From Rhodocytophaga aerolata (GTDB lineage Bacteria; Bacteroidota; Bacteroidia; Cytophagales; 172606-1), in NCBI RefSeq assembly GCF_030503435.1, contig NZ_JAUKPO010000007.1:275474-339473 (forward strand): 64,000 nucleotides of DNA, in the 5' to 3' direction. Of this stretch, positions 16,893 through 26,324 are shown in pieces. Under the pieces are notes generated by a model that saw nothing but the letters and a program-made list of their open reading frames with translations, made no database searches and was not told where the DNA came from. Each line of letters opens with the position of its first letter. The first letter of the stretch is position 1. A program made the translations under genes and the position numbers.

Positions 16893-19691
16893 ATGTTAAA
16901 ACGTATAACTATTTTTTTTATACTTTCATTTCTTTGCACAATTTCTTTGTTTGCTCAGAGTGGAAGCATCAAAGGTACAATTCGGGATGCCGCAACAAAC
17001 GAAGGAATTATTGGGGCTAATGTTATATTAGAAGGAACCACCACAGGTGCCTCTACAGATGTTAACGGAAATTATGTAATTCCCAAAGTGCCCACCGGCA
17101 CAGTCAATCTTGTAATTTCTTATATATCCTATCGCACGAAGAAGGTAGAAGGGGTACGAATTGAAGAAAATAAAACTACTACAATTAACACCAATTTGGA
17201 AGAAGATGTAGCGATGCTACAAGACATTGTTGTAGTCGGTGCACGCGAGGCTCATACAGACATTGCCGTAATAAACGAAATAAAGAATGCTACTCAAGTA
17301 GTAAGCGGTGTATCTTCCGAACAAATTACACGCTCAATGGACCGGGATGCAGCACAAGTAATGATGCGCGTTCCAGGTATTACCATTCAGGATAACCGCT
17401 TTATTTCTATCCGTGGGGTTAGTGAGCGTTACAATCAGGTAATGATTAACAATGCTATTGCTCCTAGCACAGAAATAGATGTTCGTTCTTTTTCATTTGA
17501 TCTAATTCCTAGCAACATGATTGAACGAATGCTGGTTTATAAATCGGGTACGGCAGACCTACCTGGTGACTTTGCAGGTGGAGTAATTAAATTATTTACA
17601 CAATCTAGTGTTAACGAAAATTTTACGAACATATCGCTGAGTGGTGGCTTTAGAGTAGGAACTACCCTCAACGACTTTCAACAGAGCAAAACTAGCTCTA
17701 CAGACTTTTTAGGTTTTGATAATGGTTTCCGCAAGTTGCCCTCTGATTTTCCTGCTAACCTAAATGATGTAAGTGGGGAGAATGCTTTTGACGTTGTAAG
17801 AAGTCTACCTAATAATTTTTCACCTATTCGTTCTACAGCTGCACCTGATTTTAGTTTTGGCGTAGGCTTCGGGCGTAAATTTTTCATAGGAAAAGTAGAT
17901 GTAAGTAACCTCACTTCTATTAATTACTCTTACGGCTCGCAGTACATGAATATTGACCGTAATCTGTATTTGCAGTACAATTCCCAAACAGGTACTGTAG
18001 GCTCCCCTATATTTCAATATAATGATGATTTTTATGAGCGAAGTAACCGGGTAGGTATTATTCATAACTGGCGTTTTGTATTGAATCCTAACACAACTAT
18101 AGAATTTAAAAATTTATATAATCAAATCGGCGACCATGAGACTGTATTAAGAAATGGCCAGAATTTAGTGCAAAGATCTTCTGATGAATTACAAAATTAT
18201 GGCTACCGCTACACAGAAAGACGAATCTATAGCGGACAATTATTAGGCACGCACAAATTTGGAGGCGATCGTAGTACATTGAGCTGGCTGGTAGGTACTA
18301 ATTACTTACTAAGAAATGAGCCTGACTTCCGCCGCTTCCGTACTTTCCGCACTGCTGGAACCGATAATGGATATGAAATAATTACGCCCTCTCAGAGTAG
18401 TTTAGTAGATAATTCTAGGTTCTATTCAAATCTGGATGAGTACAGTATTTCTAATGGAGTGGATTTTGAGCGTAAACTGGGTAAGACCGATGCAAAAAAT
18501 CCTCTAGTTTACAAACTAGGATACTATGTAGATTACCGCGACCGTAGTTTCGCAGCCAGATATTTTTCTTATAACATCAGAAACCCTCGCCAAGAACTAA
18601 CTTTGTTGCCAATTGACCAGTTTTTTGCACCTGAAAATATTGGCCGTGGAGATGTTGAGGCTACCGAAGGGACCAACTTATCTGATAGCTATAAAGGAAC
18701 AAACTTGCTTACTGCCGGCTACGCAAGCATATCTATTCCATTCGGTCGGTTCTATTTATCTACGGGAGCTAGGGTAGAGCACAATCGCCAGCAATTGGAA
18801 AGCCGCGACAATGCAAATAGACGTCTAAATGTAGACAATCCTATATTTGTTCCTATGCCATTTGCTAACCTAAGCTTCGATTTGTCTGAAAGATCTCTTA
18901 TGCGGCTAGCATATAGCCGTACAGTTAACCGGCCTGAGTTCAGAGAATTGGCTCCATTTTTATATTATGATTTTGTAAATGAAGCAAACGTAGTAGGAAG
19001 CCCTGATCTTGAAACTGCACGAATCCACAATATAGACTTACGATACGAATTTTACCCTCGTCCTGGCGAAACTATATCCATCGCAGGATTTTATAAAAAC
19101 TTCGACAAACCAATAGAAAATTATGTAACGCAAGCTTCAGATGGTACCCAGCAATTCTCTTATAGGAATGCCGTATTAGCTAATAATGTAGGTGTAGAAT
19201 TAGAAGTTAGAAAGTCACTTTCTGATATAGCAGGCGAAAGTTTTCTCAAAAATTTATCTCTGGTATTTAACGGATCGTACATCTACAGCCGCGTAGATTT
19301 AGGAAGTGATCCCACGCTTATTCAAGACCGTATCCGGGCCTTACAAGGGCAATCACCTTACATAGCCAATTTAGCTGCATTCTATGACGACAGAGATCGT
19401 GGCTTTGCCTTCAATGTATTTTACAATGTTTTTGGAAAACGCATCTCCAGAGTAGGTAGCGATATATTTCCTACCGTTTATGAAATGCCACGCAATATGC
19501 TGGATGCTACTATAAGTAAAACCATCGGCGAGAAAGTGACTTTGAAAGTAGGCGCACAAAATATATTGAATGCTCGCTACCGTTTCTTCCAGGATTCTAA
19601 CAGAAACCGCGAAATAGGCGGAGTAGACCAATTAATTACCGGTTACCAGCGCGGAGCTTATTACACAGCAGGAGTAGCTATCAAATTATAA
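16893..19691 (+). CDS. TonB-dependent outer-membrane receptor
   Basis: A 932-residue outer-membrane importer energised by TonB. A signal peptide (1 to about 22, ending LFAQ) is followed by a carboxypeptidase-regulatory-like beta domain at 24-105 (GSIKGTIRDAATNEGIIGAN), a plug at about 125-240 (MMRVPGITIQDNRFISIRGV) and a barrel to the C-terminus (TAGVAIKL). It is not a SusC with a SusD partner: the next gene encodes a beta-helix lipoprotein. Direct TTAACA repeats in both promoters suggest phosphate-related regulation, hence possibly uptake of a phosphorus compound; this substrate guess is inference only. Confidence 0.92.
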   Translation: MLKRITIFFILSFLCTISLFAQSGSIKGTIRDAATNEGIIGANVILEGTTTGASTDVNGNYVIPKVPTGTVNLVISYISYRTKKVEGVRIEENKTTTINTNLEEDVAMLQDIVVVGAREAHTDIAVINEIKNATQVVSGVSSEQITRSMDRDAAQVMMRVPGITIQDNRFISIRGVSERYNQVMINNAIAPSTEIDVRSFSFDLIPSNMIERMLVYKSGTADLPGDFAGGVIKLFTQSSVNENFTNISLSGGFRVGTTLNDFQQSKTSSTDFLGFDNGFRKLPSDFPANLNDVSGENAFDVVRSLPNNFSPIRSTAAPDFSFGVGFGRKFFIGKVDVSNLTSINYSYGSQYMNIDRNLYLQYNSQTGTVGSPIFQYNDDFYERSNRVGIIHNWRFVLNPNTTIEFKNLYNQIGDHETVLRNGQNLVQRSSDELQNYGYRYTERRIYSGQLLGTHKFGGDRSTLSWLVGTNYLLRNEPDFRRFRTFRTAGTDNGYEIITPSQSSLVDNSRFYSNLDEYSISNGVDFERKLGKTDAKNPLVYKLGYYVDYRDRSFAARYFSYNIRNPRQELTLLPIDQFFAPENIGRGDVEATEGTNLSDSYKGTNLLTAGYASISIPFGRFYLSTGARVEHNRQQLESRDNANRRLNVDNPIFVPMPFANLSFDLSERSLMRLAYSRTVNRPEFRELAPFLYYDFVNEANVVGSPDLETARIHNIDLRYEFYPRPGETISIAGFYKNFDKPIENYVTQASDGTQQFSYRNAVLANNVGVELEVRKSLSDIAGESFLKNLSLVFNGSYIYSRVDLGSDPTLIQDRIRALQGQSPYIANLAAFYDDRDRGFAFNVFYNVFGKRISRVGSDIFPTVYEMPRNMLDATISKTIGEKVTLKVGAQNILNARYRFFQDSNRNREIGGVDQLITGYQRGAYYTAGVAIKL

Positions 19692-19714
19692 TACATTGAT
19701 TATATAAAGTTCAC

Positions 19715-19748
19715 TTAACATTAGTTTAATACTAGAAATATAATTTTG
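19715..19748 (+). promoter_or_regulatory. Putative Pho-box-like promoter of the beta-helix lipoprotein
   Basis: TTAACA (19715-19720)-N5-TTAATA (19726-19731), nine bases, then TAATTTTG (19741-19748), 32 bases before the ATG. Repeat period, distance to the -7 element and its sequence all equal those before the TonB receptor. The downstream gene therefore has its own, probably coregulated, promoter. Confidence 0.5.
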
Positions 19749-19780
19749 CAACATACGTACATTAAGTAACCTAAACAATT

Positions 19781-21208
19781 ATGAAAAAAATCCTAAGATT
19801 TGCTTTAATGGGACTACTGGTTTCTACTTTTGCTTGTAAAGACGATGATCCAGATCCAATAGATGCTGGCGAAACAGAACTGGTACTACTTTCAGGCAAT
19901 CTCACTACCCAAACATTAGATGCTACGAAGCAATATTTGATTCAAGGGCAAACCTTTGTTCAAGATGGTCAAGTACTGACGGTACCAGCGGGTACTGTTA
20001 TTTATGGAGAGAGACGTTCAAAAGGTACTTTAATTATAAATGAAGGAGGAAGGATAGTAGCAGAAGGTACAGCAGACAATCCTATAGTTTTTACCTCCAA
20101 TCAGGCAGAAGGCGAAAGAGATAGAGGCGACTGGGGCGGTGTAATTATATTAGGAAAGGCGAATGTAAACCAGAACCGTCCGGCTATTGAAGGCATTTCT
20201 CCTGAAGCAAGATACGGTACACAAGGTAGCACAACCAACGATGGAGACAACTCAGGTGTATTACGGTATGTGCGTATTGAATTTGCAGGCATTGAGTTAA
20301 CGCCTAACAATGAAACAAACAGCTTAACGCTGGGCGCTGTTGGCAATGGTACAGTTATAGAAAATGTACAAGTATCCTATGGTGGGGATGATGGCTTTGA
20401 GTGGTTCGGCGGTACAGTAAATTGCAAAAATCTTATTTCATACTCAACATGGGATGATGACTTTGATGTAGATTTCGGATATTCTGGAAATGTGCAGTTT
20501 GGTTTGGCAGTTCGAAATCCATCGTATGCCGACCAGTCAGGTTCTAATGGATTTGAAGTAGATAATGATGCTACTGGATCGGCTGCCATACCTCTTACCT
20601 CGGCTGTGTTTTCAAACATGACTATTCTGGGGCCAAGAGTTAATACAGGCTCTAGCCTTAATGCAAACTACCAAAATGCCTTGCATATTCGTCGCAATGC
20701 TGCAATTTCTATATTTAATTCTGTTATCTCAGGTTTCCCAACAGGTCTCCGGATGGATGGTGCGAATACAATCACTAACTATACAGCAGGCAGTGGTATA
20801 TTAGCAAACAACACCCTCATTGCTATAGGTAGCCGTTCTGCAGCTGCTACACCATTTGCTACTGACCAGGCTGCTATTGGTACTGCAGGCATAGAGGCTG
20901 CTTGGGCCGCATCCGGTAACGAACTAGTTTTGAATACTCCTCCAGCAGATAATAACGCAGCAGCAACCAAGCCAGATTATGCAGCAAATAATATAAATGA
21001 ACAGTGGTTTTTTAGTTCGTTTGCTCTAGGAGAATATCCTGCTAATCCCGGATTCACCATGACTTCTGTTAAAAGTGCAGATTTTACTAATCCGAAAATA
21101 TCTGGTGCTTTCTTCGATAAAGTAGCCTATCGTGGTGCAATTGGTACCACAGATTGGACTGATGGATGGTCTGATTTCAATCCAGTGAATGCACAATATG
21201 CACAATAG
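19781..21208 (+). CDS. Surface lipoprotein with parallel beta-helix, TonB receptor partner
   Basis: A 475-residue lipoprotein: lipobox ending at Cys19 (LVSTFACK) followed by an Asp-rich tether (DDDPDP). The body has repeated beta-helix turns (LTVPAGTVIYG, GRIVAEGTADNPIVFTS, GDWGGVIILG, VRIEFAGIE, GDDGFEWFGGTVNCKNL) with many Asp clusters (WDDDFDVDFGY) that could bind metal. Such proteins are common in Bacteroidota next to TonB receptors; some carry automatic transporter-like names with no support. It probably sits on the outer leaflet over the receptor. The ligand is unknown; the shared promoter plan ties the two genes. Confidence 0.8.
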   Translation: MKKILRFALMGLLVSTFACKDDDPDPIDAGETELVLLSGNLTTQTLDATKQYLIQGQTFVQDGQVLTVPAGTVIYGERRSKGTLIINEGGRIVAEGTADNPIVFTSNQAEGERDRGDWGGVIILGKANVNQNRPAIEGISPEARYGTQGSTTNDGDNSGVLRYVRIEFAGIELTPNNETNSLTLGAVGNGTVIENVQVSYGGDDGFEWFGGTVNCKNLISYSTWDDDFDVDFGYSGNVQFGLAVRNPSYADQSGSNGFEVDNDATGSAAIPLTSAVFSNMTILGPRVNTGSSLNANYQNALHIRRNAAISIFNSVISGFPTGLRMDGANTITNYTAGSGILANNTLIAIGSRSAAATPFATDQAAIGTAGIEAAWAASGNELVLNTPPADNNAAATKPDYAANNINEQWFFSSFALGEYPANPGFTMTSVKSADFTNPKISGAFFDKVAYRGAIGTTDWTDGWSDFNPVNAQYAQ

Positions 21209-21227
21209 ATAATTTTATTGCTTATTT

Positions 21228-21263
21228 TAAAGGCTTACCTCAGTTAATGGGGTAAGTCTTTTG
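21228..21263 (+). terminator. Terminator after the beta-helix lipoprotein
   Basis: Stem AAAGGCTTACC / GGTAAGTCTTTT with one wobble and an 11-base loop, 20 bases after the stop, ending in a T-rich run. Its end overlaps a possible TTG start of the next gene, which argues for the later ATG at 21279. Confidence 0.7.
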
Positions 21264-21278
21264 TTTAGTATATATTCA

Positions 21279-21857
21279 ATGATAAAAAAGAAATTACCTA
21301 TTTTACTATTCTGTATGCTCTCGATTTTTGTATGGAGTTGTGCTAAAAAAGAGACATACAGCCCGGAAACATACTTCTCTCCAGAAAAACAACACCAATT
21401 TTTGATGAATATAAGCCGATATGTTGCTAAACTTCCTAAACATACCTCGCATGAGCAAAAGTTTGATAGCAAACATGATCTATATTATCAGGAGGAAATG
21501 CAAAAGTATGAAATACAACATTATTATATTTCTTCAGATAGCGTACATTATTTTCTAATTAACCGTCCGGCCCCAAGTCTGTATGCTAAAAAGGTGGCTA
21601 TAGGAGGCAGGTTAAAATACGACAAAGGCATGCTGATTGAATACGAAGAAGTTTTTAGAACTTGGAAACTAAAAGAAGACGAACTCGAAAAAAAAGGAGA
21701 AATGCTTTTTGCAGCGATGGTAGAAAAAGGCAACGTAGATCAATACCTACCCAATAAAACTCAAGATGATTGGGTAGAATTTCCGGATAGCAAAAATTAT
21801 TTTGACAAAGCCAGCCGTCGTTGGCGTGTAAAGGGGCAGAATGATTCACATTTATAA
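21279..21857 (+). CDS. Small lipoprotein of unknown function
   Basis: A 192-residue protein starting at ATG 21279 (MIKKKLPILL); an upstream in-frame TTG lies inside the preceding terminator. The lipobox ends at Cys21 (SIFVWSCAKK). The mature protein is highly charged, with a mixed alpha/beta look: HYYISSDSVHYFLINRPAPSLY near 85-105 and AIGGRLKYDKGMLIEYEEVFRTWKL are split around 110-130. I know no domain here. It sits between the beta-helix lipoprotein and a GT9 gene, without a sign of shared transcription. Confidence 0.7.
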   Translation: MIKKKLPILLFCMLSIFVWSCAKKETYSPETYFSPEKQHQFLMNISRYVAKLPKHTSHEQKFDSKHDLYYQEEMQKYEIQHYYISSDSVHYFLINRPAPSLYAKKVAIGGRLKYDKGMLIEYEEVFRTWKLKEDELEKKGEMLFAAMVEKGNVDQYLPNKTQDDWVEFPDSKNYFDKASRRWRVKGQNDSHL

Positions 21858-21998
21858 TTAACTACTAACCACAGAAAGTGCGCCTTTATAAAATTATCCT
21901 TCTTTTTTAATTTATTGTAAACCGTAAGAGCTATTCATATGTTTGTGAATAAATGGACTAGTAAATTTCTTTACAACCAATACGGTTAAGCTCAATTC

Positions 21999-23015
21999 AT
22001 GCCAAAGAAAAAAATCCTGATTATCCGCTTCTCATCCATAGGAGATATTGTACTAACCACACCTGTAATCCGGGCCGTAAAGTTACAAGTAGAAGATGCC
22101 GAAGTACACTACTGCACCAAAATTCAGTACAAGCAATTAGTAGAACATAACCCATATATAGATAAGTGCTTCTATCTGGAAACCCGCCTGGCTGATTTAA
22201 TTCATCAGTTGCAGCAAGAGAAGTATGAGTATATTATTGATCTGCATCATAACATCCGCACCAGAATTATTAAATTACGATTAGGGGTAAAGGCCTACAG
22301 TTTCGATAAACTCAATTATGAAAAGTGGTTACTCGTAAATCTAAAGATCAATAAACTTCCCAACATCCATATAGTAGACCGGTATCTGGATACAGTAAAA
22401 ACATTAGGCGTAAAAAAAGACCAGTTTGGCCTGGAATATTTTATTCCTGACAAAGATGTAGTAGAACCCGAATGGCTCCCCCAGACTCATCGCCGGGGAT
22501 TTATCGCCTATGCTATAGGCGGACAACATGCTACCAAAAAATTGCCCGTTTCCCGCATGATCGAATTATGTGATAAAATTAATAAACCCATCGTATTGCT
22601 GGGAGGCAAAGAGGATGCAGAAAATGGGGAAACCATAGCTAAGTTCTTTGAAAAACACGAACGGAACGCCTCTTACGAAAATGCATTACGTGATTTGAAT
22701 AAAAAAACAGTTATCTATAATGCCTGTGGTAAATATAACCTCAATCAGTCGGCTTCCCTTATTCAGCAGGCGCAAGTAGTTTTTACGCATGATACTGGTA
22801 TGATGCATATTGCTGCGGCTTTTAAGAAAAAAGTGTATAGCATTTGGGGAAATACCATACCTAGTTTTGGCATGTACCCTTATCAGACTCCTTTTGTTGT
22901 ATTCGAAAATAATAAGCTTAGTTGCCGACCCTGCTCTAAGTTAGGCTACCCCAAATGCCCGTTAAAACACTTCAAATGCATGAATGATATTGTATTTGAT
23001 TTTTATATTCCTTAA
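21999..23015 (+). CDS. Glycosyltransferase family 9 (heptosyltransferase-like)
   Basis: A 338-residue GT-B enzyme with the family opening KILIIRFSSIGDIVLTTPVIRAVK (split, residues 4-27) and the C-terminal donor-binding part FTHDTGMMHIAAAFKKKVYSIWG near 263-285 (DTGMMHIA is the hallmark). Relatives add heptose or other sugars to lipopolysaccharide core on the cytosolic face. Cys-rich CRPCSKLGYPKCPL near 310 is typical of this branch. No other LPS genes are adjacent, so donor and acceptor are unknown. Confidence 0.9.
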   Translation: MPKKKILIIRFSSIGDIVLTTPVIRAVKLQVEDAEVHYCTKIQYKQLVEHNPYIDKCFYLETRLADLIHQLQQEKYEYIIDLHHNIRTRIIKLRLGVKAYSFDKLNYEKWLLVNLKINKLPNIHIVDRYLDTVKTLGVKKDQFGLEYFIPDKDVVEPEWLPQTHRRGFIAYAIGGQHATKKLPVSRMIELCDKINKPIVLLGGKEDAENGETIAKFFEKHERNASYENALRDLNKKTVIYNACGKYNLNQSASLIQQAQVVFTHDTGMMHIAAAFKKKVYSIWGNTIPSFGMYPYQTPFVVFENNKLSCRPCSKLGYPKCPLKHFKCMNDIVFDFYIP

Positions 23016-23151
23016 CTGAATACCCTCTGAAATACAATATGTTAGCTGGCAATGGCATAAAGCAGATTTGCTTCTCTGTTAAAATTTTGTAAATTTCATG
23101 CATACATCTTACATCTAAGTTGTATTAACCAGCAAAGAGATAACCTAAGCT

Positions 23152-25128
23152 ATGAATGCTATAATGAAACCTTTGAGAATGGTGCCCGGTGGTGTAGGTC
23201 CACTACTGGCAATTTTTTCTATTTTATTTTATGTGCCCACACATGCTCAGATTGCTATCAGAGGTGAAATTAATTCGTATGCCGCCGTAACTGGATTTGA
23301 TGTGTGTGCTAACAAATTGAGTGTAGCAAGTACAGCTGGTTTCCAACCTGGTAATGTTGTCATGCTTATACAAATGCAGGGTGCAACTATTAATGAGAGC
23401 AATAGTTCTGCGTATGGCAGTATTTCAAGCTACAATAATGCCGGGAATTTTGAAAAAGCTGTGATCGCTGAAATACAAGGGAACACCATCTCTTTTACAA
23501 AAGATTTAATTAAAACTTATGATGCGAACGGGAAAGTACAAATGGTAAGCATTCCTCAGTACGGCACTGGGACTGTAATTGTGCTAGGTGAACTTACTGC
23601 TGCCCCATGGAATGGTACTACAGGCGGTGTTCTGGCTTTTGAAGCTATTGGTGGCACAGTAGATGTAAGAGCAAATATTAATGTTAATGGCAAGGGATTT
23701 AGAGGTGGGGGAATAACCTTACGAAGAGGTAATGGAAATAATTGTAATCCATTCTTTCCTAGTCCGGACTACTATTATGGAAGTGATAGCTGGGAAAGTG
23801 CTTTTAAAGGTGAAGGCATTGCCGAAACAATAACCGGAAAGGAATTAGGTAGAGGCTCACAAGCGAATGGAGGTGGGGGTGGTAATGACCATAACTCCGG
23901 TGGTGGCGGTGGAGCGCATGCCGCTTTAGGAGGAAACGGTGGAGAAAACAGAGAGCCTCCATTAAATTTGTTTGGTAGCAACCAGTGTAGAGGATACAAT
24001 CCCGGCTTAGGTGGTAGAGCTTTACAAACTACAGAACTTATTTTCATGGGTGGCGGAGGTGGAGGTGGACATAGTAACAACGAGAATGCTGGTACTCCAG
24101 GAGCGAACGGCGGCGGTATTGTTTACATATCAGCAAACGAATTGATTGGCAATAATAGAGTTATAAGTGCAAATGGAAATAATGCGATAAATGGACTTGG
24201 AGATGGAGTAGGTGGGGGTGGTGCAGGAGGCACTGTTATTTTAAATATCAATCAAGTAAATGCACAAGATTTACAAGTACAGGTAAAGGGTGGTAATGGC
24301 GCAGATGTAGATAACTTAGGGGATGATCGTTGCTTTGGCCCAGGTGGTGGAGGTAGCGGTGGGGTAATTGCCTTAAGTGACCAAATAGATCTTACTGAGA
24401 TTATTGCCGATCTTTCTGGTGGCATTTCAGGAGTTACATTAAACAGTACAAGTGAGCTGAACTGTAATGGCAGCACAAATGGGGCTACAGCCGGAGGTAA
24501 CGGCATTGTACGTAACAGTGTATTTATTCCAACTGGGTTGCTTGATCCGGGAAGTGGTTGTTTTACACCTACACCTGTAGATTACCTGTACTTCAAGCTA
24601 CAGCCCCAAGATAATATAGTGCACCTGGAATGGGCGACTGCCAGAGAAAAGGACAATGATTATTTTTCTATTGAACGTTCTGAAAATGGCAAAGACTTTT
24701 ATGAGATAGCCAGAGTACCGGGTAAAGGTACCTATAGCGGCGTTTCTACTTATACCATTAACGATAATAATCCTTTATTTGGGCTTAGCTATTACCGTAT
24801 CAAACAAGTAGATTATGACCGTAAGTCTGCCTATACAGGTATTGAGCCTGTACGGTTCAGCGCCGGTGAGATGCTGCTAAGTGTTTATCCGAATCCAGTC
24901 CAAAGTCAGGATAATTTAAATATAACCTTATACAGTCCGGTAGAAGGAGAAGCTACGTTACGTGTATATACACTCTTGGGTGAGGAAAAATATACTGCTA
25001 CTTACGGTGTTACCAAAGGTGCTCAAAAACTTGACTTATCCATGAATAATTTCACTACCGGCTGGTATGTTATTCATCTGCAAATAGGAAACTACTATAA
25101 AGTTCAGAAGATAAAGGTAGTCAGGTAA
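23152..25128 (+). CDS. Large glycine-rich T9SS-secreted protein
   Basis: A 658-residue secreted protein. A signal peptide ends near residue 33 (YVPTHAQ); the start could also be the Met at residue 5. A central region at about 150-470 is very rich in Gly and Asn with runs such as NGGGGGNDHNSGGGGGAH, separated by beta-strand-like segments, suggesting an adhesive or surface-coat scaffold. An Fn3-like domain at 475-575 (DYLYFKLQPQ... SYYRIKQVDYD) leads to a type-A T9SS sorting domain at about 578-658 (SVYPNPVQSQDN... YKVQKIKVVR), which directs crossing of the outer membrane and anchoring. No T9SS machinery is nearby. Exact role unknown. Confidence 0.85.
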   Translation: MNAIMKPLRMVPGGVGPLLAIFSILFYVPTHAQIAIRGEINSYAAVTGFDVCANKLSVASTAGFQPGNVVMLIQMQGATINESNSSAYGSISSYNNAGNFEKAVIAEIQGNTISFTKDLIKTYDANGKVQMVSIPQYGTGTVIVLGELTAAPWNGTTGGVLAFEAIGGTVDVRANINVNGKGFRGGGITLRRGNGNNCNPFFPSPDYYYGSDSWESAFKGEGIAETITGKELGRGSQANGGGGGNDHNSGGGGGAHAALGGNGGENREPPLNLFGSNQCRGYNPGLGGRALQTTELIFMGGGGGGGHSNNENAGTPGANGGGIVYISANELIGNNRVISANGNNAINGLGDGVGGGGAGGTVILNINQVNAQDLQVQVKGGNGADVDNLGDDRCFGPGGGGSGGVIALSDQIDLTEIIADLSGGISGVTLNSTSELNCNGSTNGATAGGNGIVRNSVFIPTGLLDPGSGCFTPTPVDYLYFKLQPQDNIVHLEWATAREKDNDYFSIERSENGKDFYEIARVPGKGTYSGVSTYTINDNNPLFGLSYYRIKQVDYDRKSAYTGIEPVRFSAGEMLLSVYPNPVQSQDNLNITLYSPVEGEATLRVYTLLGEEKYTATYGVTKGAQKLDLSMNNFTTGWYVIHLQIGNYYKVQKIKVVR

Positions 25129-25146
25129 AACAGTGTACAAAAAGAG

Positions 25147-25192
25147 ACACCCTATACATGGCATCTGCTAATAGATGCCATGTATAGGGTGT
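25147..25192. terminator. Bidirectional terminator hairpin
   Basis: Perfect 20-base arms 25147-25166 and 25173-25192 with a six-base loop GCTAAT. It lies between the T9SS protein gene and a convergent lipoprotein gene. T runs are short on both sides, so efficiency is uncertain. Confidence 0.7.
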
Positions 25193-25222
25193 ACTTATTA
25201 TTACTATAAAAGTTTGTAAAAA

Positions 25223-25624
25223 TTATTGCTTAGTACTCTGCTGCGATTGTCCGTCGCCTGAATTCTTCCCTGAAGCGTTATTGGCATCCTGCCCATCACT
25301 ATCTTCTACATTTGCATTGTTGCCATACCCTGAGGCATTGGTTCCGGATTGGTTTTTCTGAATAGAATCCATTTCAACTCCGGGAGTAGCTACTGAGTCA
25401 GAAATCTGGCCTGCACCACCGGGCTTCCCATTACTGCTTCCGCCAATGGAAAGTGTATCAGCAGGATCATCGCCGGCATTATCCATATCCGAGCCATTTA
25501 CAACATCCGAACTATTGTCTACAGAGCTTTCCTGGCTGCCACATGCAGAAAAGAAACCTGCCAATACAATAGCTGCTATTGCCGTTCCTAGTTTAAGTTT
25601 ATTCATAAGATGATTTATTTCCAT
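25223..25624 (-). CDS. Small disordered lipoprotein
   Basis: A 133-residue lipoprotein; start at 25624 or at the internal Met (25606). The lipobox ends at Cys28 (GFFSACGSQ). The mature chain is almost entirely Ser, Asn, Asp, Gly and Gln (VDNSSDVVNGSDMDNAGDD, KNSGDGQSQQSTKQ) and is predicted to be disordered and acidic, with no aromatic core. It is the last of four lipoprotein genes on this strand, 128 bases after the previous one, and may have its own promoter. No known domain; role unknown, but its location next to an ECF sigma circuit suggests an envelope function. Confidence 0.7.
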   Translation of the reverse strand: MEINHLMNKLKLGTAIAAIVLAGFFSACGSQESSVDNSSDVVNGSDMDNAGDDPADTLSIGGSSNGKPGGAGQISDSVATPGVEMDSIQKNQSGTNASGYGNNANVEDSDGQDANNASGKNSGDGQSQQSTKQ

Positions 25625-25752
25625 AGCTTTATAAAGTTTGTTGATGAATTGTTGAATCCTTTCTTCGTAAGAAAGTAACTATAGATTAGATGAAGTTCGT
25701 TTGTAACTTATATTCTATGATATAGCTTGCTAGTTCTGTAAGACTTCATAAG

Positions 25753-25986
25753 TTATAAACTATCGGTCTTGTCTTTAATTTCGGTGTTGTCAATCATCAA
25801 TGTGTCATTTTTACGAACTTCTGTATTGTCCTGATCCGCACCAGTGCTGTTATTGTTAAAGTTTTCACGACTCGCTTCCTGCCCTGAGCAAGCAGGTATA
25901 CCGGCTAAGCAACTACATAACAAAGCCACAAGACTAATTTTCAAAGCAGATCCATTCCGGTTTATCTTACTATTTTGCTTTTTCAT
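25753..25986 (-). CDS. Small disordered lipoprotein
   Basis: A 77-residue lipoprotein. A long charged N-region (MKKQNSKINRNGS) precedes a hydrophobic stretch and a lipobox ending at Cys33 (AGIPACSGQ). The mature tail of about 44 residues is polar and charged (NNNSTGADQDN, DNTEIKDKTDSL). It starts 12 bases after the stop of the next gene upstream, so it is very probably cotranscribed with it. No domain recognised. Confidence 0.68.
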   Translation of the reverse strand: MKKQNSKINRNGSALKISLVALLCSCLAGIPACSGQEASRENFNNNSTGADQDNTEVRKNDTLMIDNTEIKDKTDSL

Positions 25987-25998
25987 ATAAGCGGGTAT

Positions 25999-26298
25999 TT
26001 ATTGTTTTGTTTTGCTACTGGCCCGCATGGCACTATCCGTAGACATTCCTTTATCTATTACAGGGTTATTATCTAAGTCTGGATTTGCAGCAGGTGTACT
26101 GTCTGCTCTAACGCCTATAGGAGCCGTAGTATCTTCGTTGTTTGATTGTGGAAGTGTTGCTTCATTATCAAAATTCTTATCACTCTGGGTGTCATAGTCC
26201 CGGCCTCCGCAAGAAGTTATACTTAAGCTGGCAATTAATGCCAAGAAAGCAGCATTGTATATAAAAGCAGACTTGATTTTTTCTAATGAGCGTTTCAT
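25999..26298 (-). CDS. Small disordered lipoprotein
   Basis: A 99-residue lipoprotein with lipobox at Cys30 (LSITSCGGRD). The mature part is rich in Asp, Asn, Ser, Thr and Pro (QSNNEDTTAPIG, NPDLDNNPVIDKG) and has no predicted fold. It begins 26 bases after the stop of the upstream lipoprotein gene and is followed 12 bases later by another, forming a three-gene unit. Function unknown. Confidence 0.68.
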   Translation of the reverse strand: MKRSLEKIKSAFIYNAAFLALIASLSITSCGGRDYDTQSDKNFDNEATLPQSNNEDTTAPIGVRADSTPAANPDLDNNPVIDKGMSTDSAMRASSKTKQ

Positions 26299-26324
26299 AG
26301 CTGATAATTTAAAATAATTATAGG

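Noticed and set aside
23775..24506. Pro-rich open frames on the minus strand opposite the T9SS protein gene
   Set aside because: They are the antisense of GGN/GGT glycine codons and have no family features or start context.
25625..25752. GTTAC sequences before the last lipoprotein gene as sigma promoters
   Set aside because: Two GTTAC occurrences on the minus strand lack a -10 GTAT at the required distance.
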